This document shows positions 37,933 to 47,047 of a DNA stretch of 64,000 bases, piece after piece. Numbering within the stretch: the first letter of the stretch is position 1; every line of letters begins with the position of its first letter. A model generated the notes under the pieces. The model saw only the letters and a list, made by a program, of their open reading frames with translations. It did not search any database and had not been told where the DNA came from. The position numbers and the translations under genes were made by a program. Source of the DNA: CAVOAK01 sp965217615 (GTDB lineage Bacteria; Pseudomonadota; Alphaproteobacteria; UBA8366; CAVOAK01); assembly GCA_965217615.1 (NCBI GenBank), contig CBDCIT010000016.1, positions 1 to 64,000 of the forward strand, written 5' to 3'.

Positions 37933-39413
37933 TTCGGGGCGAGTTCAATCGGTCGTCGCAACACTCTGGCATAGGAGGTTGCTATGACGGTACGCAGACG
38001 GCGGTCGGATCGGTCTGGACGGAGCAAGTTGCATTCGCCAGGTCGACCGGACTCGGCACGGCGTGAGGAGCTTGTTCGGTTCTGGGCAGCGATTGCGACG
38101 GGACGTTCGAGCGAGGACGCGGCCCGAGATGCCGGTGTATCCCCTCCGGTAGGCTCGAGGTGGTTCCGGAGGTCGGGCGGCATGCCACCATCACATTTAT
38201 CGCAACCGGCCAAGCCGCTGTCAGGACGTTACCTGTCTTTCGAGGAACGTGAGGAGATTGCTCTTCTGCACGCCCAGGGAAGAGGCATACGTCATATTGC
38301 TTGCCGGCTGGAGCGAGCACCGTCGACGATCTCCCGCGAGGTGCGGCGCAACGCGGCGACCCGAAGCGGTGGCCTGGACTACCGAGCAACGACGGCGCAG
38401 TGGCATACTGATCGGTCCGCCAAAAGGCCGAAGCCAGCCAAGCTGGCAACGAATGAGGCGCTGCGGCGCTATGTGCAGGATCGGCTTGCGGGTCGGATCT
38501 CGGCACCGGATGGAACGGTGATCGAGGGGCCACGCGTCGTCTGGAACGGTCGTCGGCATGGGCCGCGGCAGCACAGGCGATGGGCCAGGGCCTGGAGTCC
38601 TGAGCAGATCGCGCACCGTCTTCGGATCGACTATCCTGGGGGGACGGGCCCGAGGATCAAGCGATGCGGATCAGTCATGAGGCGATCTATCAGGCGCTCT
38701 ACGTACAGGGCCGCGGCGCACTCCGTCGTGAGCTGACCGCCTGCCTTCGCACGGGAAGGGCACTGCGCGTACCTCGGGCACGTAGCCGCCGGCGGGGAAA
38801 ATCCTTCGTCACGCCTGAGATCATGATCAGTGAACGATCGGCGGAAGCAGCTGATCGGGCCGTACCCGGACACTGGGAAGGTGACCTGATCATCGGCTTG
38901 GGCAGATCGGCGATCGGCACTCTGGTGGAACGCACCACGCGGTTCACAATGCTGCTGCATCTTCCCCGAATGGAAGGCCACGGCACCGTCCCGCGCGTGA
39001 AGAACGGGCCTGCGCTTGCCGGTCATGGGGCTGAAGCGGTTCGCGATGCCATCGCCCGGACGATCACGACATTGCCAGCGCAGCTTCGCCGCTCGCTGAC
39101 CTGGGACCAGGGAGCAGAGATGGCCAGGCATGCGGATCTGCGGATCGCAACCGGCCTTCCCGTCTACTTCTGCGAACCGCACAGCCCTTGGCAACGCGGA
39201 ACGAACGAGAACACCAATGGACTGCTTCGACAGTACTTCCCGAAAGGAACCGATCTGAGCGCACACAGTCCGGACGTACTCGCAGTTGTTGCTGACGCGC
39301 TCAATACACGGCCCCGCAAGACCCTCGGATGGAGAACTCCCGCCGAAGCTCTGGACCAGTGCTTGCAGGCCAGTCAAACTGAACGTGTTGCGACGACCGG
39401 TTGAACCCGCCCG
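37932..39413 (+). mobile_element. IS30-family element inserted in the IS5 transposase
   Basis: Inverted ends share GTTCAAYCGGTCGTCGCAACAC (a split motif: GTTCAA then CGGTCGTCGCAACAC). The boundaries are set to within about 5 bp by where the IS5 transposase frame stops and resumes. It carries one transposase gene with an apparent frameshift. Confidence 0.8.
37984..39404 (+). pseudogene. IS30-family transposase, frameshifted in a G-run
   Basis: Two overlapping frames cover one transposase. The first (37984-38736) has the HTH part (GRYLSFEEREEIALLHAQGRG, ERAPSTISREVRRNAA) and WSPEQIAHRL. The second (38664-39404) has MRISHEAIYQALYVQGRG, GHWEGDLIIG (first Asp), WDQGAEMARH (second Asp) and ENTNGLLRQYFPKGTDL (Glu). 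The switch lies in a run of six G at about 38638-38643; one more G would restore a single frame. It may be a real mutation or a sequence error. Confidence 0.88.
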
Positions 39414-40074
39414 GTGGCCGAGCTTCTCGGATCGCTTTTGTCACGGGCTCCCCGTCATAGGCGCCGTCGGCAAACACGCGCCGGATCATCCCACCGGAAC
39501 CGGCGACCAGCGGTCCCGCCATCGTCGCATCGGCCGTGTCGTCACCGGTCAGTTCATGCGTCCGGATCTCGCTGCTGGCCGGGTCAACCGAGATATGCAG
39601 TTTGCACCACGAGCGCCGCGTTTCACCGTGCTTGGCGCGAGCCCACTCGCCAGCGCCAAAGAATTTCAGGCCCGTGGAATCCAGCACGATATCCGTAGGC
39701 CATTTGTTCGTGCTAGTTTCCACAACGACATCCACCGTTCGCCGCCGCCGCGACAGCGTGGTGTGATCCGGCACCGGCAGATCGCACCCCATAAAGTCCA
39801 CGAGGGAACGCACAAAGCCTTCCGTCTGGCGCAGCGGCAGTCTGAAGACCATCCCCAGCATCAGTGTCGTGGAAATCGCCAACTCTGAAAACCGCCGCTG
39901 GCCACCAGGAGTTCGCCGTTTGGCTGCGTCCCATTGCTCCAGGGCGCGCTCATCAATCCAGAAACGAATGTCGCCGCGCCGAACCAAACCACGGTCATAA
40001 TCCGGCCAGTTCATGACCCGGTACTTGGCTCTGGGGATATGGTGGCGACGCGATGCGTGGAACTTGAAAGGCAT
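39413..40074 (-). pseudogene. IS5-family transposase, N-terminal fragment
   Basis: The frame starting at 40074 encodes NWPDYDRGLVRRGDIRFWID, the SELAISTTLMLGMVFRLPLRQTEGF helix, DIVLDSTGLKFFGAGEW (first Asp) and VFADGAYDGEPVTKAI (second Asp), then is cut at REARPP by the IS30 element. The C-terminal Glu region lies at 37623-37932. Confidence 0.87.
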
Positions 40075-40157
40075 GACAAACTCTCAAAGACGGAAGCGGA
40101 GCCAGATATACTAATCCTCAGGTCCATGCACCAAAGCCATCGCGTGTCCTTAAAAAC

Positions 40158-40433
40158 GCCGAAGGTCAACACAAGCCTTGCAGACGACGCCAAATTCGCC
40201 GTCCAAGTGGGGCCTTCCGGCAAGCCGAAAACGCCGGAGAGATGATGCTCCGATTGGCAAAGAACGGGCACGAGGGCGAAATCATTGAACGTCCCGATGG
40301 CAAAGGGCAAATCTGGTATGTCGTGCGGGTGGGCCGCTTCGAAAACAAAGGAAGTGCGCGCAAATTTGCGGAGCGTCTGAGGAAGGAAGGCCTGTCCTCC
40401 TTAGTCGTTTCCGCGAAAGTGACCCCAAAGTGA
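40158..40433 (+). pseudogene. SPOR-domain protein, C-terminal fragment
   Basis: The pieces KFAVQVGPSGK (one frame) and ENAGEMMLRLAKNGHEGEII...WYVVRVGRFENKGSARKFAERLRKEGLSSLVV (next frame) form one SPOR domain, a ~75-residue module that binds denuded peptidoglycan at the division site. A one-base loss near 40230 separates them. The 5' part is removed by the IS5 element ending at 40138. The host protein cannot be identified. Confidence 0.8.
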
Positions 40434-40604
40434 CGAGTTCGGCGCGCGAACGTTCGGCGCGGGAACACACGCACTTGTCCAGCGTGTTCAACGCTGTCTT
40501 CGTTGCACTGCGTGAAGTGCATCGACAGGCGCAGATTTGTGTGTTGGCGCGTCGGATGTGCTAAACATCGCCGAGCCATCTGCCAAGGCTGCGGGAGAAG
40601 ATGA

Positions 40605-40949
40605 ATGTCGGAACGGTTGAGCGAAGATATCAAGAGCTACCATGCGCACGTGTACTATGACGCCGAATCCAAAGTGGCGGCGGCGCATGTAAGGCTTGGC
40701 CTTGAAGAGCAATTCGATGCTCTTTACGGGCGTTGGCACGACAAGCCAGTGGGGCCACATCCCCGATGGAGCTACCAGGTCGAGTTCGCTACTGAATTGT
40801 TCGACGAACTCATTCCCTGGCTTGCCCTCAATCGACGAGACCTGACTATTTTCGTCCACCCGAATACCGGTCAAGCGATCCCCGACCACACAGACCATGC
40901 CATGTGGCTTGGACCGAGTGTCGAGCTCAACATCGACGCCTTACGCTGA
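40605..40949 (+). CDS. DOPA 4,5-dioxygenase family protein
   Basis: A 114-residue protein of the DOPA_dioxygen family, extradiol-type ring-cleaving dioxygenase homologues. Conserved His clusters are evident: SYHAHVYYD, VGPHPRWSYQVEF and IPDHTDHAMWLG. Characterised members cleave catechols such as L-DOPA; bacterial substrates are mostly unknown. The length matches the family. The start ATG follows GGGAGAAG. It stands alone between a SPOR relic and sspB, which is convergent. Confidence 0.87.
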   Translation: MSERLSEDIKSYHAHVYYDAESKVAAAHVRLGLEEQFDALYGRWHDKPVGPHPRWSYQVEFATELFDELIPWLALNRRDLTIFVHPNTGQAIPDHTDHAMWLGPSVELNIDALR

Positions 40950-41014
40950 GTGGCGCGCAGGTCGAGCAGAACCGGTCCGCGCTGCGGTCAACGCTCGAGT
41001 TCCACACTCTTTGA

Positions 41015-41527
41015 CTACTTCTTACGGAAGGTTTCGAGTGTGACTACGTTGTCGTCGTCCTCGGGCTGAGGAAGTGGTTCTTCGGACGACGCGAGTTTGA
41101 TGGCGCGCCGCTTTTTGCTGCCGGCTTTTGGTACGGGCTTTTCGGAGACTTCTTTGACATCGCCTTCCGACCGATCATCCTTAAACTGCAGCGCAAAATC
41201 GACGGAGGGATCGGCAAAGCCTGTGACGGCCTCAAAGGGAATGTGTAACCGCTCCCGCACGTCGTCAAAGCTGAGCGAGACCGCGAAGGCGTCGCTCTCT
41301 ACTTCGAGACCCCAAAATTGGTATTGCAAAACAATCGTCATGTCTCCCGGGTAGCGTTCGCGGAGATGGTCGGCGATCTCGACGCCCGGATGGTCGGTTA
41401 AAAAAGTGAGATAGAGTTGATGGTTGCCGGGCAATCCGCGCTCGGCGACCTCGGCGAGCGTCGTGCGGACGACGCCCCGCAAGGCGTCTTCGACCATCTT
41501 GTCGTACTTGAGGAGATCGTCGCTCAT
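41015..41527 (-). CDS. sspB: ClpXP adaptor SspB (alphaproteobacterial type)
   Basis: The 170-residue protein matches SspB-alpha. The N-terminal domain (LKYDKMVEDALRGVVRTTLAEVA, LYLTFLTDHPGVEIADHLRERYPGDMTIVLQYQFWGLEV, FAVSLSFDDVRERLHIPFEAVTGFADPSVDFALQF) is the ssrA-tag-binding module. An unstructured linker and the short basic C-terminal tail that docks to ClpX follow. SspB delivers tmRNA-tagged peptides to ClpXP. It lies on the same strand just downstream of the tmRNA gene, which makes its job unusually explicit here. Confidence 0.9.
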   Translation of the reverse strand: MSDDLLKYDKMVEDALRGVVRTTLAEVAERGLPGNHQLYLTFLTDHPGVEIADHLRERYPGDMTIVLQYQFWGLEVESDAFAVSLSFDDVRERLHIPFEAVTGFADPSVDFALQFKDDRSEGDVKEVSEKPVPKAGSKKRRAIKLASSEEPLPQPEDDDNVVTLETFRKK

Positions 41528-41610
41528 CGTTCTCCGAGTTTTTCTTGAACCCTATTTGTCGCTGGAATTCTTGCGAATTCTGGACGCCTCCGAGATTACA
41601 ATCTAACCAA

Positions 41611-41914
41611 TCAAAGTGGGGGGCTTCTGTTGCCCGGTGCCCCCCGAACCGCGCTTACTTTGAGTCGCCGTTAGGCGAATTAAGCAGCGAGTGCGAGTTT
41701 GTTGTCATTCGCACCTAAAGGTTGGCCCGATAACGGCGGTACCATGCCGGGAACAAACCTTGCCTTTACCACGCGCGTCGATCCTGTTTCGCCCCCTCGA
41801 TGGGTGCCGGCCGTCGGCACGTCAAAAAGGAATGGTGGAGGCGCCGGGTACTGCCCCCGGGTCCGCTACGCTTATTCCACAAGGCGTTTAGCGCCATAGT
41901 CGGTTGCCCGACAG
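41611..41914 (-). ncRNA. ssrA: tmRNA, circularly permuted two-piece form
   Basis: tmRNA rescues stalled ribosomes and adds a degradation tag. Read on the minus strand, the acceptor piece comes first (about 41914-41833, opening with a GTCGG-GCAA-CCGAC hairpin and ending CGCCTCCACCA), then a ~36-nt spacer, then the coding piece from 41796 (GGGGGCGAAACAGGATCGAC, pairing with CGCCTCC). The tag reading frame at 41712-41680 encodes ANDNKLALAA-stop with the usual LAA-type end. A G/C-rich pseudoknot stem (GGGGGGC/GCCCCCC) closes the 3' end near 41618. The permuted order is characteristic of alphaproteobacteria. Confidence 0.93.
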
Positions 41915-41918
41915 AATC

Positions 41919-41948
41919 AATATAGGAACGGTGACGGCCTAGAGACAA
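41919..41948 (-). promoter_or_regulatory. Sigma70-type promoter of ssrA
   Basis: TTGTCT at 41948-41943 and TATATT at 41924-41919, separated by 18 bp, lie just upstream of the 5' end of the tmRNA gene on the minus strand. Inferred from sequence. Confidence 0.6.
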
Positions 41949-42076
41949 GGGCGCATACGCAACTACTTCGTCGAATTGCGGCGCATGCATTCTGAAGCCG
42001 AGGCTGCACCCTGTCCGTACAATCCTCGGTCGACAACGGCTTTCTCGTATCGGCGTACTCCTGTAATCTAAGCGTC

Positions 42077-42871
42077 ATGCGGCAGTATCTCGACTTCCTG
42101 CGCCACGTACGCGAGAAGGGCGCACGCAAGGACGATCGTACGGGCACGGGAACACTCAGTGTGTTCGGCAGCCAGATGCGTTTCGATCTCGGAGATGGGT
42201 TTCCACTTGTCTCCACCAAGAAGCTGCATCTGAAGTCGATCATCTATGAGCTGTTGTGGTTTCTGCAAGGCGGCACGAATATTGGCTACCTTAAGGAACA
42301 GGGCGTTAGAATTTGGGACGAGTGGGCCGACGAAAACGGTGACCTCGGCCCGGTATATGGCGCACAATGGGGCTCGTGGCCAGCGCCGGGCGGCCGGTAT
42401 ATCGATCAAATCTCGGAGTTGATCCAGGGGGTCAAGAACAATCCTTCGTCACGGCGCCACGTGGTCTGCGCCTGGAACGTCGCCGAGCTGGAGCAAATGG
42501 GTTTGATGCCGTGTCATTGCCTCTTTCAGTTCTACGTCGCCGACGGCAGGTTATCCTGCCAACTCTACCAACGCAGCGGGGATTTGTTCCTCGGCGTACC
42601 GTTCAACATCGCCTCCTACGCACTCTTGACCATGATGGTGGCGCAGGTAACGGGGCTCAGGCTTGGCGAATTTGTGCATACCTTTGGCGATGCACACATC
42701 TACCTGAGCCATCTGGAGCAGGTCGATGAGCAGTTGGAGCGTTCGCCTTATCCATTGCCGACGATGCGGCTCAACTCAGAGATCGATGATGTTTTCGCGT
42801 TCAACTATGACGACTTCACGCTAGAAAACTACCGGTTTCACCCGCATATACCGGCCCAGGTCGCAGTCTAG
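42077..42871 (+). CDS. thyA: Thymidylate synthase ThyA
   Basis: The 264-residue enzyme makes dTMP from dUMP with methylene-tetrahydrofolate. Conserved blocks include RTGTGTLSVFG near residue 22, the catalytic Cys in GLMPCHCLFQFY (about residue 146), YQRSGDLFLGVPFNIASYALL (folate/dUMP binding) and FGDAHIYLSHLEQ. Length is normal. It should be paired with folA, the next gene, but an IS1182 copy now separates them; the IS starts at the base after the stop codon. It is divergent from ssrA. Confidence 0.96.
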   Translation: MRQYLDFLRHVREKGARKDDRTGTGTLSVFGSQMRFDLGDGFPLVSTKKLHLKSIIYELLWFLQGGTNIGYLKEQGVRIWDEWADENGDLGPVYGAQWGSWPAPGGRYIDQISELIQGVKNNPSSRRHVVCAWNVAELEQMGLMPCHCLFQFYVADGRLSCQLYQRSGDLFLGVPFNIASYALLTMMVAQVTGLRLGEFVHTFGDAHIYLSHLEQVDEQLERSPYPLPTMRLNSEIDDVFAFNYDDFTLENYRFHPHIPAQVAV

Positions 42872-44314
42872 CAGCCCGTTGATTAAGTGGCTTTTCCGGC
42901 TCTCACCCCCAGATGAGGAATGCGGCGGCGAAAGCCGACTGGCCGCTTTGCGAGCCTCCCCGTGCCACCAGCATGGCCCCGGTGGGCGTGAGCAGAACGA
43001 AAATACCGCCATATCCGCCCGCCACGGCCTCCCGCGGGGTGCCGGCGCCGATGAGCTGGCGCATCAGTAACGATAGATTGTGGCCGGCGACGTGGAGCAG
43101 GTATCGCTTGTGCACATTCTCTCGCCCGCGCAGCCAGGTTCGTCGCATGCCGCCACGATCGAGGTTGTGGGCAAAGCAGCGCTCGACGATCTCGGCGCGC
43201 AGCTTGAAGGCCTCGCGGGCGACCCCGGACTTGAGCCGCGCACGGTTGTTGGTGACCGCGCGCCGCGCCGCCTCATCACCGTGCCAGCACGAAAAGTCGG
43301 TCTGCTTGGGCGCCGCGATCCGGGTCTTCCAGGGACTGTCGTCCAGAGCCCTCAAGACCGCCCGTGAGTGATAACCTTTGTCGGCGACGCATTCGGCCGG
43401 GTCCTCCGCCGTCGGTGCCGCATCCACCGCCCCGAAGTTTGCCTCGGCCTTCGCCAGGGTCTTGGAAAGCGTCGTGGTGTCGCCCTCATCGGCCGGGTGC
43501 AGCTCGGCCGCCACCACCGCGCCGGTGTCCAGATCCACCGCGTGCTCGGGCTTGTAGGCCAGATGCGTCGTGCCGTCCTTCATCTTGGCGATCTTGGCCT
43601 CGGGGTCGCTCTTCGAAACCCAATCCGTGTTGGAAAGCTTCTTGCCCTTGCGCTTCCGCTCCAGACTCGCCAGATCCTCGGCCGTGGGTGTCTCGACCCC
43701 GCTTTCCCGGGCCAGACGCTCCAGCATCTCCCGGTAGCCTTCGCCGTTGGCGCGCCGCACGATGTTCCGCAGCGCCGCGTTGGCCTCCATGGTCGAGGCA
43801 TCGACGCCGATGCGCTCGCCCTTGATCAGCCCCGCCTCGGCGATCAGCACCAGAACCCAGTCGAAGACCGCCGCGTGGACTTCATGGGGCAGGCGCGTGC
43901 GGCTTCGTGACAGCCAGGAATGGTCCGGTACCCGATCACGGCTCCCCAGTCGCAGGAACGCCCGCAGCGAAAGCGAGTCCGAGCAGCGCCACTCCAGACC
44001 GCGCTCGCTGTCGATGCCCTCGAAGTAGCCCACCAAGTGCATCCGGAAATAGCGCCCGGGCGGCACCGAGGGCGCGCCCATCCGGGCCGCGTAATAAGGC
44101 CGGCAGCTCGCCTCGGCAAAGGCGTCGAAGCCGCCCTCGATCAGCACCGACTGCAGGCGGTCATAAAACACATGACCCGGAGAGCGCGGCATCTCCGACC
44201 AGCTCACCATCAGGTCCCCCTGACCGTCCTTCTGCCGTCCCATCGCCATCGGCAAACCCCCCTGCAAATCAGGGAACCAGAGAATCAGACGGCGCCGACT
44301 TAATCAACGGGCTG
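42872..44314 (-). mobile_element. IS1182-family element, copy 2 (intact)
   Basis: The 1443-bp element has inverted repeats CAGCCCGTTGATTAAGT and a full-length transposase. It is inserted immediately after the thyA stop; the flanking CTAG (left) and ATAG (right) suggest a CTAG-like target site with one change. Confidence 0.92.
42903..44267 (-). CDS. IS1182-family transposase
   Basis: The 454-residue DDE transposase has an N-terminal DUF772-like domain (RPYYAARMGAPSVPPGRYFRMHLVGYFEGI), RIGVDASTMEAN (first Asp), CVADKGYHSRAVL (second Asp) and FAHNLDRGGMRRTWLRGRENVHKRYLLHVAGHNLSL (Glu region), matching the IS1182 group. The frame is complete. It is the likely source of the damaged copy at 18719-20073. 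Confidence 0.9.
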   Translation of the reverse strand: MQGGLPMAMGRQKDGQGDLMVSWSEMPRSPGHVFYDRLQSVLIEGGFDAFAEASCRPYYAARMGAPSVPPGRYFRMHLVGYFEGIDSERGLEWRCSDSLSLRAFLRLGSRDRVPDHSWLSRSRTRLPHEVHAAVFDWVLVLIAEAGLIKGERIGVDASTMEANAALRNIVRRANGEGYREMLERLARESGVETPTAEDLASLERKRKGKKLSNTDWVSKSDPEAKIAKMKDGTTHLAYKPEHAVDLDTGAVVAAELHPADEGDTTTLSKTLAKAEANFGAVDAAPTAEDPAECVADKGYHSRAVLRALDDSPWKTRIAAPKQTDFSCWHGDEAARRAVTNNRARLKSGVAREAFKLRAEIVERCFAHNLDRGGMRRTWLRGRENVHKRYLLHVAGHNLSLLMRQLIGAGTPREAVAGGYGGIFVLLTPTGAMLVARGGSQSGQSAFAAAFLIWG

Positions 44315-44337
44315 ATAGGGCTGGCGGTCGTAGGTCT

Positions 44338-44838
44338 GTGCGCGTCTCTTTGGTTGCGGCGATGGCGGAAAATCGGGTCATCGGGCTGGACGGAGCGCTG
44401 CCCTGGCGTCTGTTGGCGGACCTAAAGCATTTCAAGCGTGTGACATTGCGCAAGCCGGTCGTCATGGGCCGCAAGACTTGGGAGTCGCTGCACGTCCGGC
44501 CGCTGCCAGGCCGCATAAATATCGTCCTGACGCGCAATACCGGCTTCAAGGCCGACGAATCGATGGTCGTCCACTCACTTGATGAGGCGTTCAACGTCGC
44601 GAATGGCGCGAGTGAAGTTATGGTTATCGGCGGCGAAGAGGTCTATCGATTGGCGCTGCCACGAGCAAGCCGCATCTATTTAACGGAGGTGCACAAGAAC
44701 TTCCAAGGCGATGCTAAGTTCCCCGAGTTCGACCCCGATGACTGGCGTGAGGTCAGCCGTGAAAATCATCAAGCCGAGACTGACACCCCGGCCTATAGCT
44801 TCGTCGTGCTCGAGCGGGCGGACGTAGCTACGGCTTAG
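44338..44838 (+). CDS. folA: Dihydrofolate reductase
   Basis: The 166-residue enzyme reduces dihydrofolate to tetrahydrofolate with NADPH, regenerating what ThyA consumes. Visible are VAAMAENRVIGLDGALPWRL (folate site with the Trp after the Pro), VVMGRKTWESL (NADPH contacts), LPGRINIVLTRN and VIGGEEVYRLALP. The start is a GTG at 44338. The IS1182 copy removes most of the natural upstream region, so its expression may now depend on the IS or on a weak local promoter. Confidence 0.95.
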   Translation: MRVSLVAAMAENRVIGLDGALPWRLLADLKHFKRVTLRKPVVMGRKTWESLHVRPLPGRINIVLTRNTGFKADESMVVHSLDEAFNVANGASEVMVIGGEEVYRLALPRASRIYLTEVHKNFQGDAKFPEFDPDDWREVSRENHQAETDTPAYSFVVLERADVATA

Positions 44839-44874
44839 CGGTTCTCATACATAGCGGAGGCCGGCTGAGGAGTA

Positions 44875-45720
44875 TCAGCCGTTGAGTGCACGCGCGTGCC
44901 AGGAGATGTGATCGCTGACGAACGTGGCGATAAAGAAGTAGCTGTGGTCGTATCCGTCCTGCATGCGGAGTTCCAGCGGGATACCCGCAGCGTCACAGGC
45001 ATCGCGAAGAAGATTGGGCTGAAGCTGTTCGTCGAGAAACGGGTCGGCGCTGCCCTGATCGACGAAAATCCTCTCGACCCGCGCGCCAGAACCGATCAGC
45101 GCGCAGGCGTCATAATGCCGCCATGCAGTCTCGTCCGAGCCAAGATATCCGCCGAATGCCTTCGTCCCCCAAGGGCAGCGCGTTGGTGCGCAGATTGGTG
45201 AAAATGCAGATACCGAGCGGTATGTTTCGGGATTTCGGAGCGCGCAGACGAGCGCGCCGTGCCCGCCCATCGAGTGTCCGAAGATGCCCTGTCGCGAGCT
45301 GTCGCCGGCGAAGTTGGCAAAGATCAGATCTGGAAGCTCCTCGGTCACATAGGAATACATCCGGTAATGCCCTGACCACGGTGCCTCCGTCGCATCGACG
45401 TAAAAGCCGGCGGCGCTGCCAAAATCATAGTCGTCATGCTCACCAGGCAGGTCCAGGCCGCGCGGGCTGGTGTCTGGCGCGACCAGCATCAAGCCATGCT
45501 GGGCCGCAAAGTGTTGCGCGCCAGCTTTGACGGTGAAGTTCTCCTCGGTGCAGGTGAGGCCTGAGAGAAACCATAATATCGGCACCGGCCCTACCTCGGC
45601 CTGCGAGGGTCGAAATATTGCAAACTTCATTGCCGTGCCTGTTTCCGAAGAGGCGTGGCTGTAGATGCCCTGTACGCCACCAAAACATTTCTGCTCGCTG
45701 ATCGTCTCGATTGTGCTCAT
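44875..45720 (-). CDS. S-formylglutathione hydrolase
   Basis: The 281-residue esterase-D family enzyme hydrolyses S-formylglutathione to formate and glutathione. The nucleophile elbow GHSMGGHGALV (Ser near residue 148), an acid residue in DQGSADPFLDEQL and the catalytic His in YDHSYFFI form the triad; FLSGLTCTEENF forms the oxyanion loop. It lies 93 bp downstream of the glutathione-dependent formaldehyde dehydrogenase gene on the same strand, the usual frmA-frmB pairing. Confidence 0.94.
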   Translation of the reverse strand: MSTIETISEQKCFGGVQGIYSHASSETGTAMKFAIFRPSQAEVGPVPILWFLSGLTCTEENFTVKAGAQHFAAQHGLMLVAPDTSPRGLDLPGEHDDYDFGSAAGFYVDATEAPWSGHYRMYSYVTEELPDLIFANFAGDSSRQGIFGHSMGGHGALVCALRNPETYRSVSAFSPICAPTRCPWGTKAFGGYLGSDETAWRHYDACALIGSGARVERIFVDQGSADPFLDEQLQPNLLRDACDAAGIPLELRMQDGYDHSYFFIATFVSDHISWHARALNG

Positions 45721-45813
45721 GGCTTGCCATCGCAGGAATTGGGTTGTGTGTCAGTCGGTATGACGTCCGCCGTGGCGGCAAGCGCCGCGGCGGACGGTAT
45801 CCACGATCGAACT

Positions 45814-46923
45814 CTAGAACAAGACGACGCTGCGGATCGATTTGCCTTCATGCATCAGATCGAACGCGTCGTTGATCTTGTCGAGTGGCATAGTGTGGGT
45901 GATCAGGTCGTCGATATTGAGCTTGCCGTCTATATACCAATCGACAATCTTCGGCACGTCGGTGCGTCCGCGTGCGCCACCAAATGCCGTCCCTTTCCAG
46001 ACGCGTCCTGTGACGAGCTGGAAGGGCCGGGTCGCGATCTCCTGCCCCGATCCGGCAACGCCGATGATGACCGAGACGCCCCAACCCTTGTGACAGCATT
46101 CAAGCGCCTGGCGCATCGTATTTACATTGCCAATACACTCGAAACTGTAGTCGGCGCCGCCGCCCGTCAGATCTACCAGGTAGGGTGCGATGTCCCCGTC
46201 CACCTCCTTGGGATTGACGAAATGGGTCATGCCAAACTTCTCGCCCAGCGCCTTTCTGCCGTCGTTGATATCTACGCCGACGATCATGTTGGCACTCGCT
46301 AGCCTGGCGCCTTGAATAACATTCAAGCCGATGCCGCCAAGTCCGAAGACAACGACGTTGGACCCGGCCTCGACCTTGGCCGTGTTGAGCACAGCACCGA
46401 CGCCAGTCGTCACGCCGCAGCCGATGTAGCAAACCTTATCGAATGGAGCATCCTTGCGAATCTTGGCGACGGCGATTTCCGGCAGTACCGTGAAGTTTGC
46501 GAAGGTCGAGGTCCCCATATAGTGGAGCAAGGGCTTGCCGTTGAGCGAGAAGCGGCTCGTCCCGTCGGGCATTAGGCCTTGACCTTGCGTTTCGCGAACC
46601 GCCTGGCAGAGGTTGGTCTTTGGATTGAGGCAATATTCGCACTGGCGACATTCCGGCGTGTAGAGCGGAATTACATGGTCGCCGGGTTCAACTGACTGCA
46701 CTCCGGCGCCAGTCTCGACCACGATACCTGCTCCCTCATGGCCGAGAATGGCTGGGAATAGGCCCTCAGGATCCTCGCCAGAAAGGGTAAAGGCGTCGGT
46801 GTGGCAAATACCGGTCGCCTTGATCTCGACCAAGACCTCGCCCGCTTTCGGGCCCTCGAGCTGAACGGTTTCGATCGTCAGGGGTTTGCCCGCCTCGTGG
46901 GCAACGGCTGCGCGCACGTCCAT
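45814..46923 (-). CDS. S-(hydroxymethyl)glutathione dehydrogenase (class III ADH)
   Basis: The 369-residue zinc enzyme oxidises the formaldehyde-glutathione adduct. Features: GHEGAGIVVETG with the catalytic zinc ligands nearby, the structural zinc loop CRQCEYCLNPKTNLC, the Rossmann motif GLGGIGLNVIQGA near residue 196 and VDINDGRKALGEKFG, which sets NAD specificity. It is first in the pair with the S-formylglutathione hydrolase; together they convert formaldehyde to formate. Confidence 0.95.
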   Translation of the reverse strand: MDVRAAVAHEAGKPLTIETVQLEGPKAGEVLVEIKATGICHTDAFTLSGEDPEGLFPAILGHEGAGIVVETGAGVQSVEPGDHVIPLYTPECRQCEYCLNPKTNLCQAVRETQGQGLMPDGTSRFSLNGKPLLHYMGTSTFANFTVLPEIAVAKIRKDAPFDKVCYIGCGVTTGVGAVLNTAKVEAGSNVVVFGLGGIGLNVIQGARLASANMIVGVDINDGRKALGEKFGMTHFVNPKEVDGDIAPYLVDLTGGGADYSFECIGNVNTMRQALECCHKGWGVSVIIGVAGSGQEIATRPFQLVTGRVWKGTAFGGARGRTDVPKIVDWYIDGKLNIDDLITHTMPLDKINDAFDLMHEGKSIRSVVLF

Positions 46924-47047
46924 TTTGCTTGTCCTCCCGCTTGCTGTACGCCGAGTTGTGCGTTTCTTCTTACGTCTGCAAACCTGTCAGAGCTAATCGG
47001 TGATGACAAGTCCTACAGTGGCGCGACGCGTGTTGCTGGCGCGCGCC

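Larger units (their letters stand above)
37573..40138 (-). mobile_element. IS5-family element interrupted by IS30
   Basis: Inverted ends GGCTTTGGTGCATGGA at 37573 and its complement at 40138 bound the element. Its transposase is split into an N-terminal part (39413-40074) and a C-terminal part (about 37623-37930), with an IS30-family element in between. Net IS5 length without the insert is about 1.1 kb. On its right flank it truncates a SPOR-domain gene. Confidence 0.82.
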
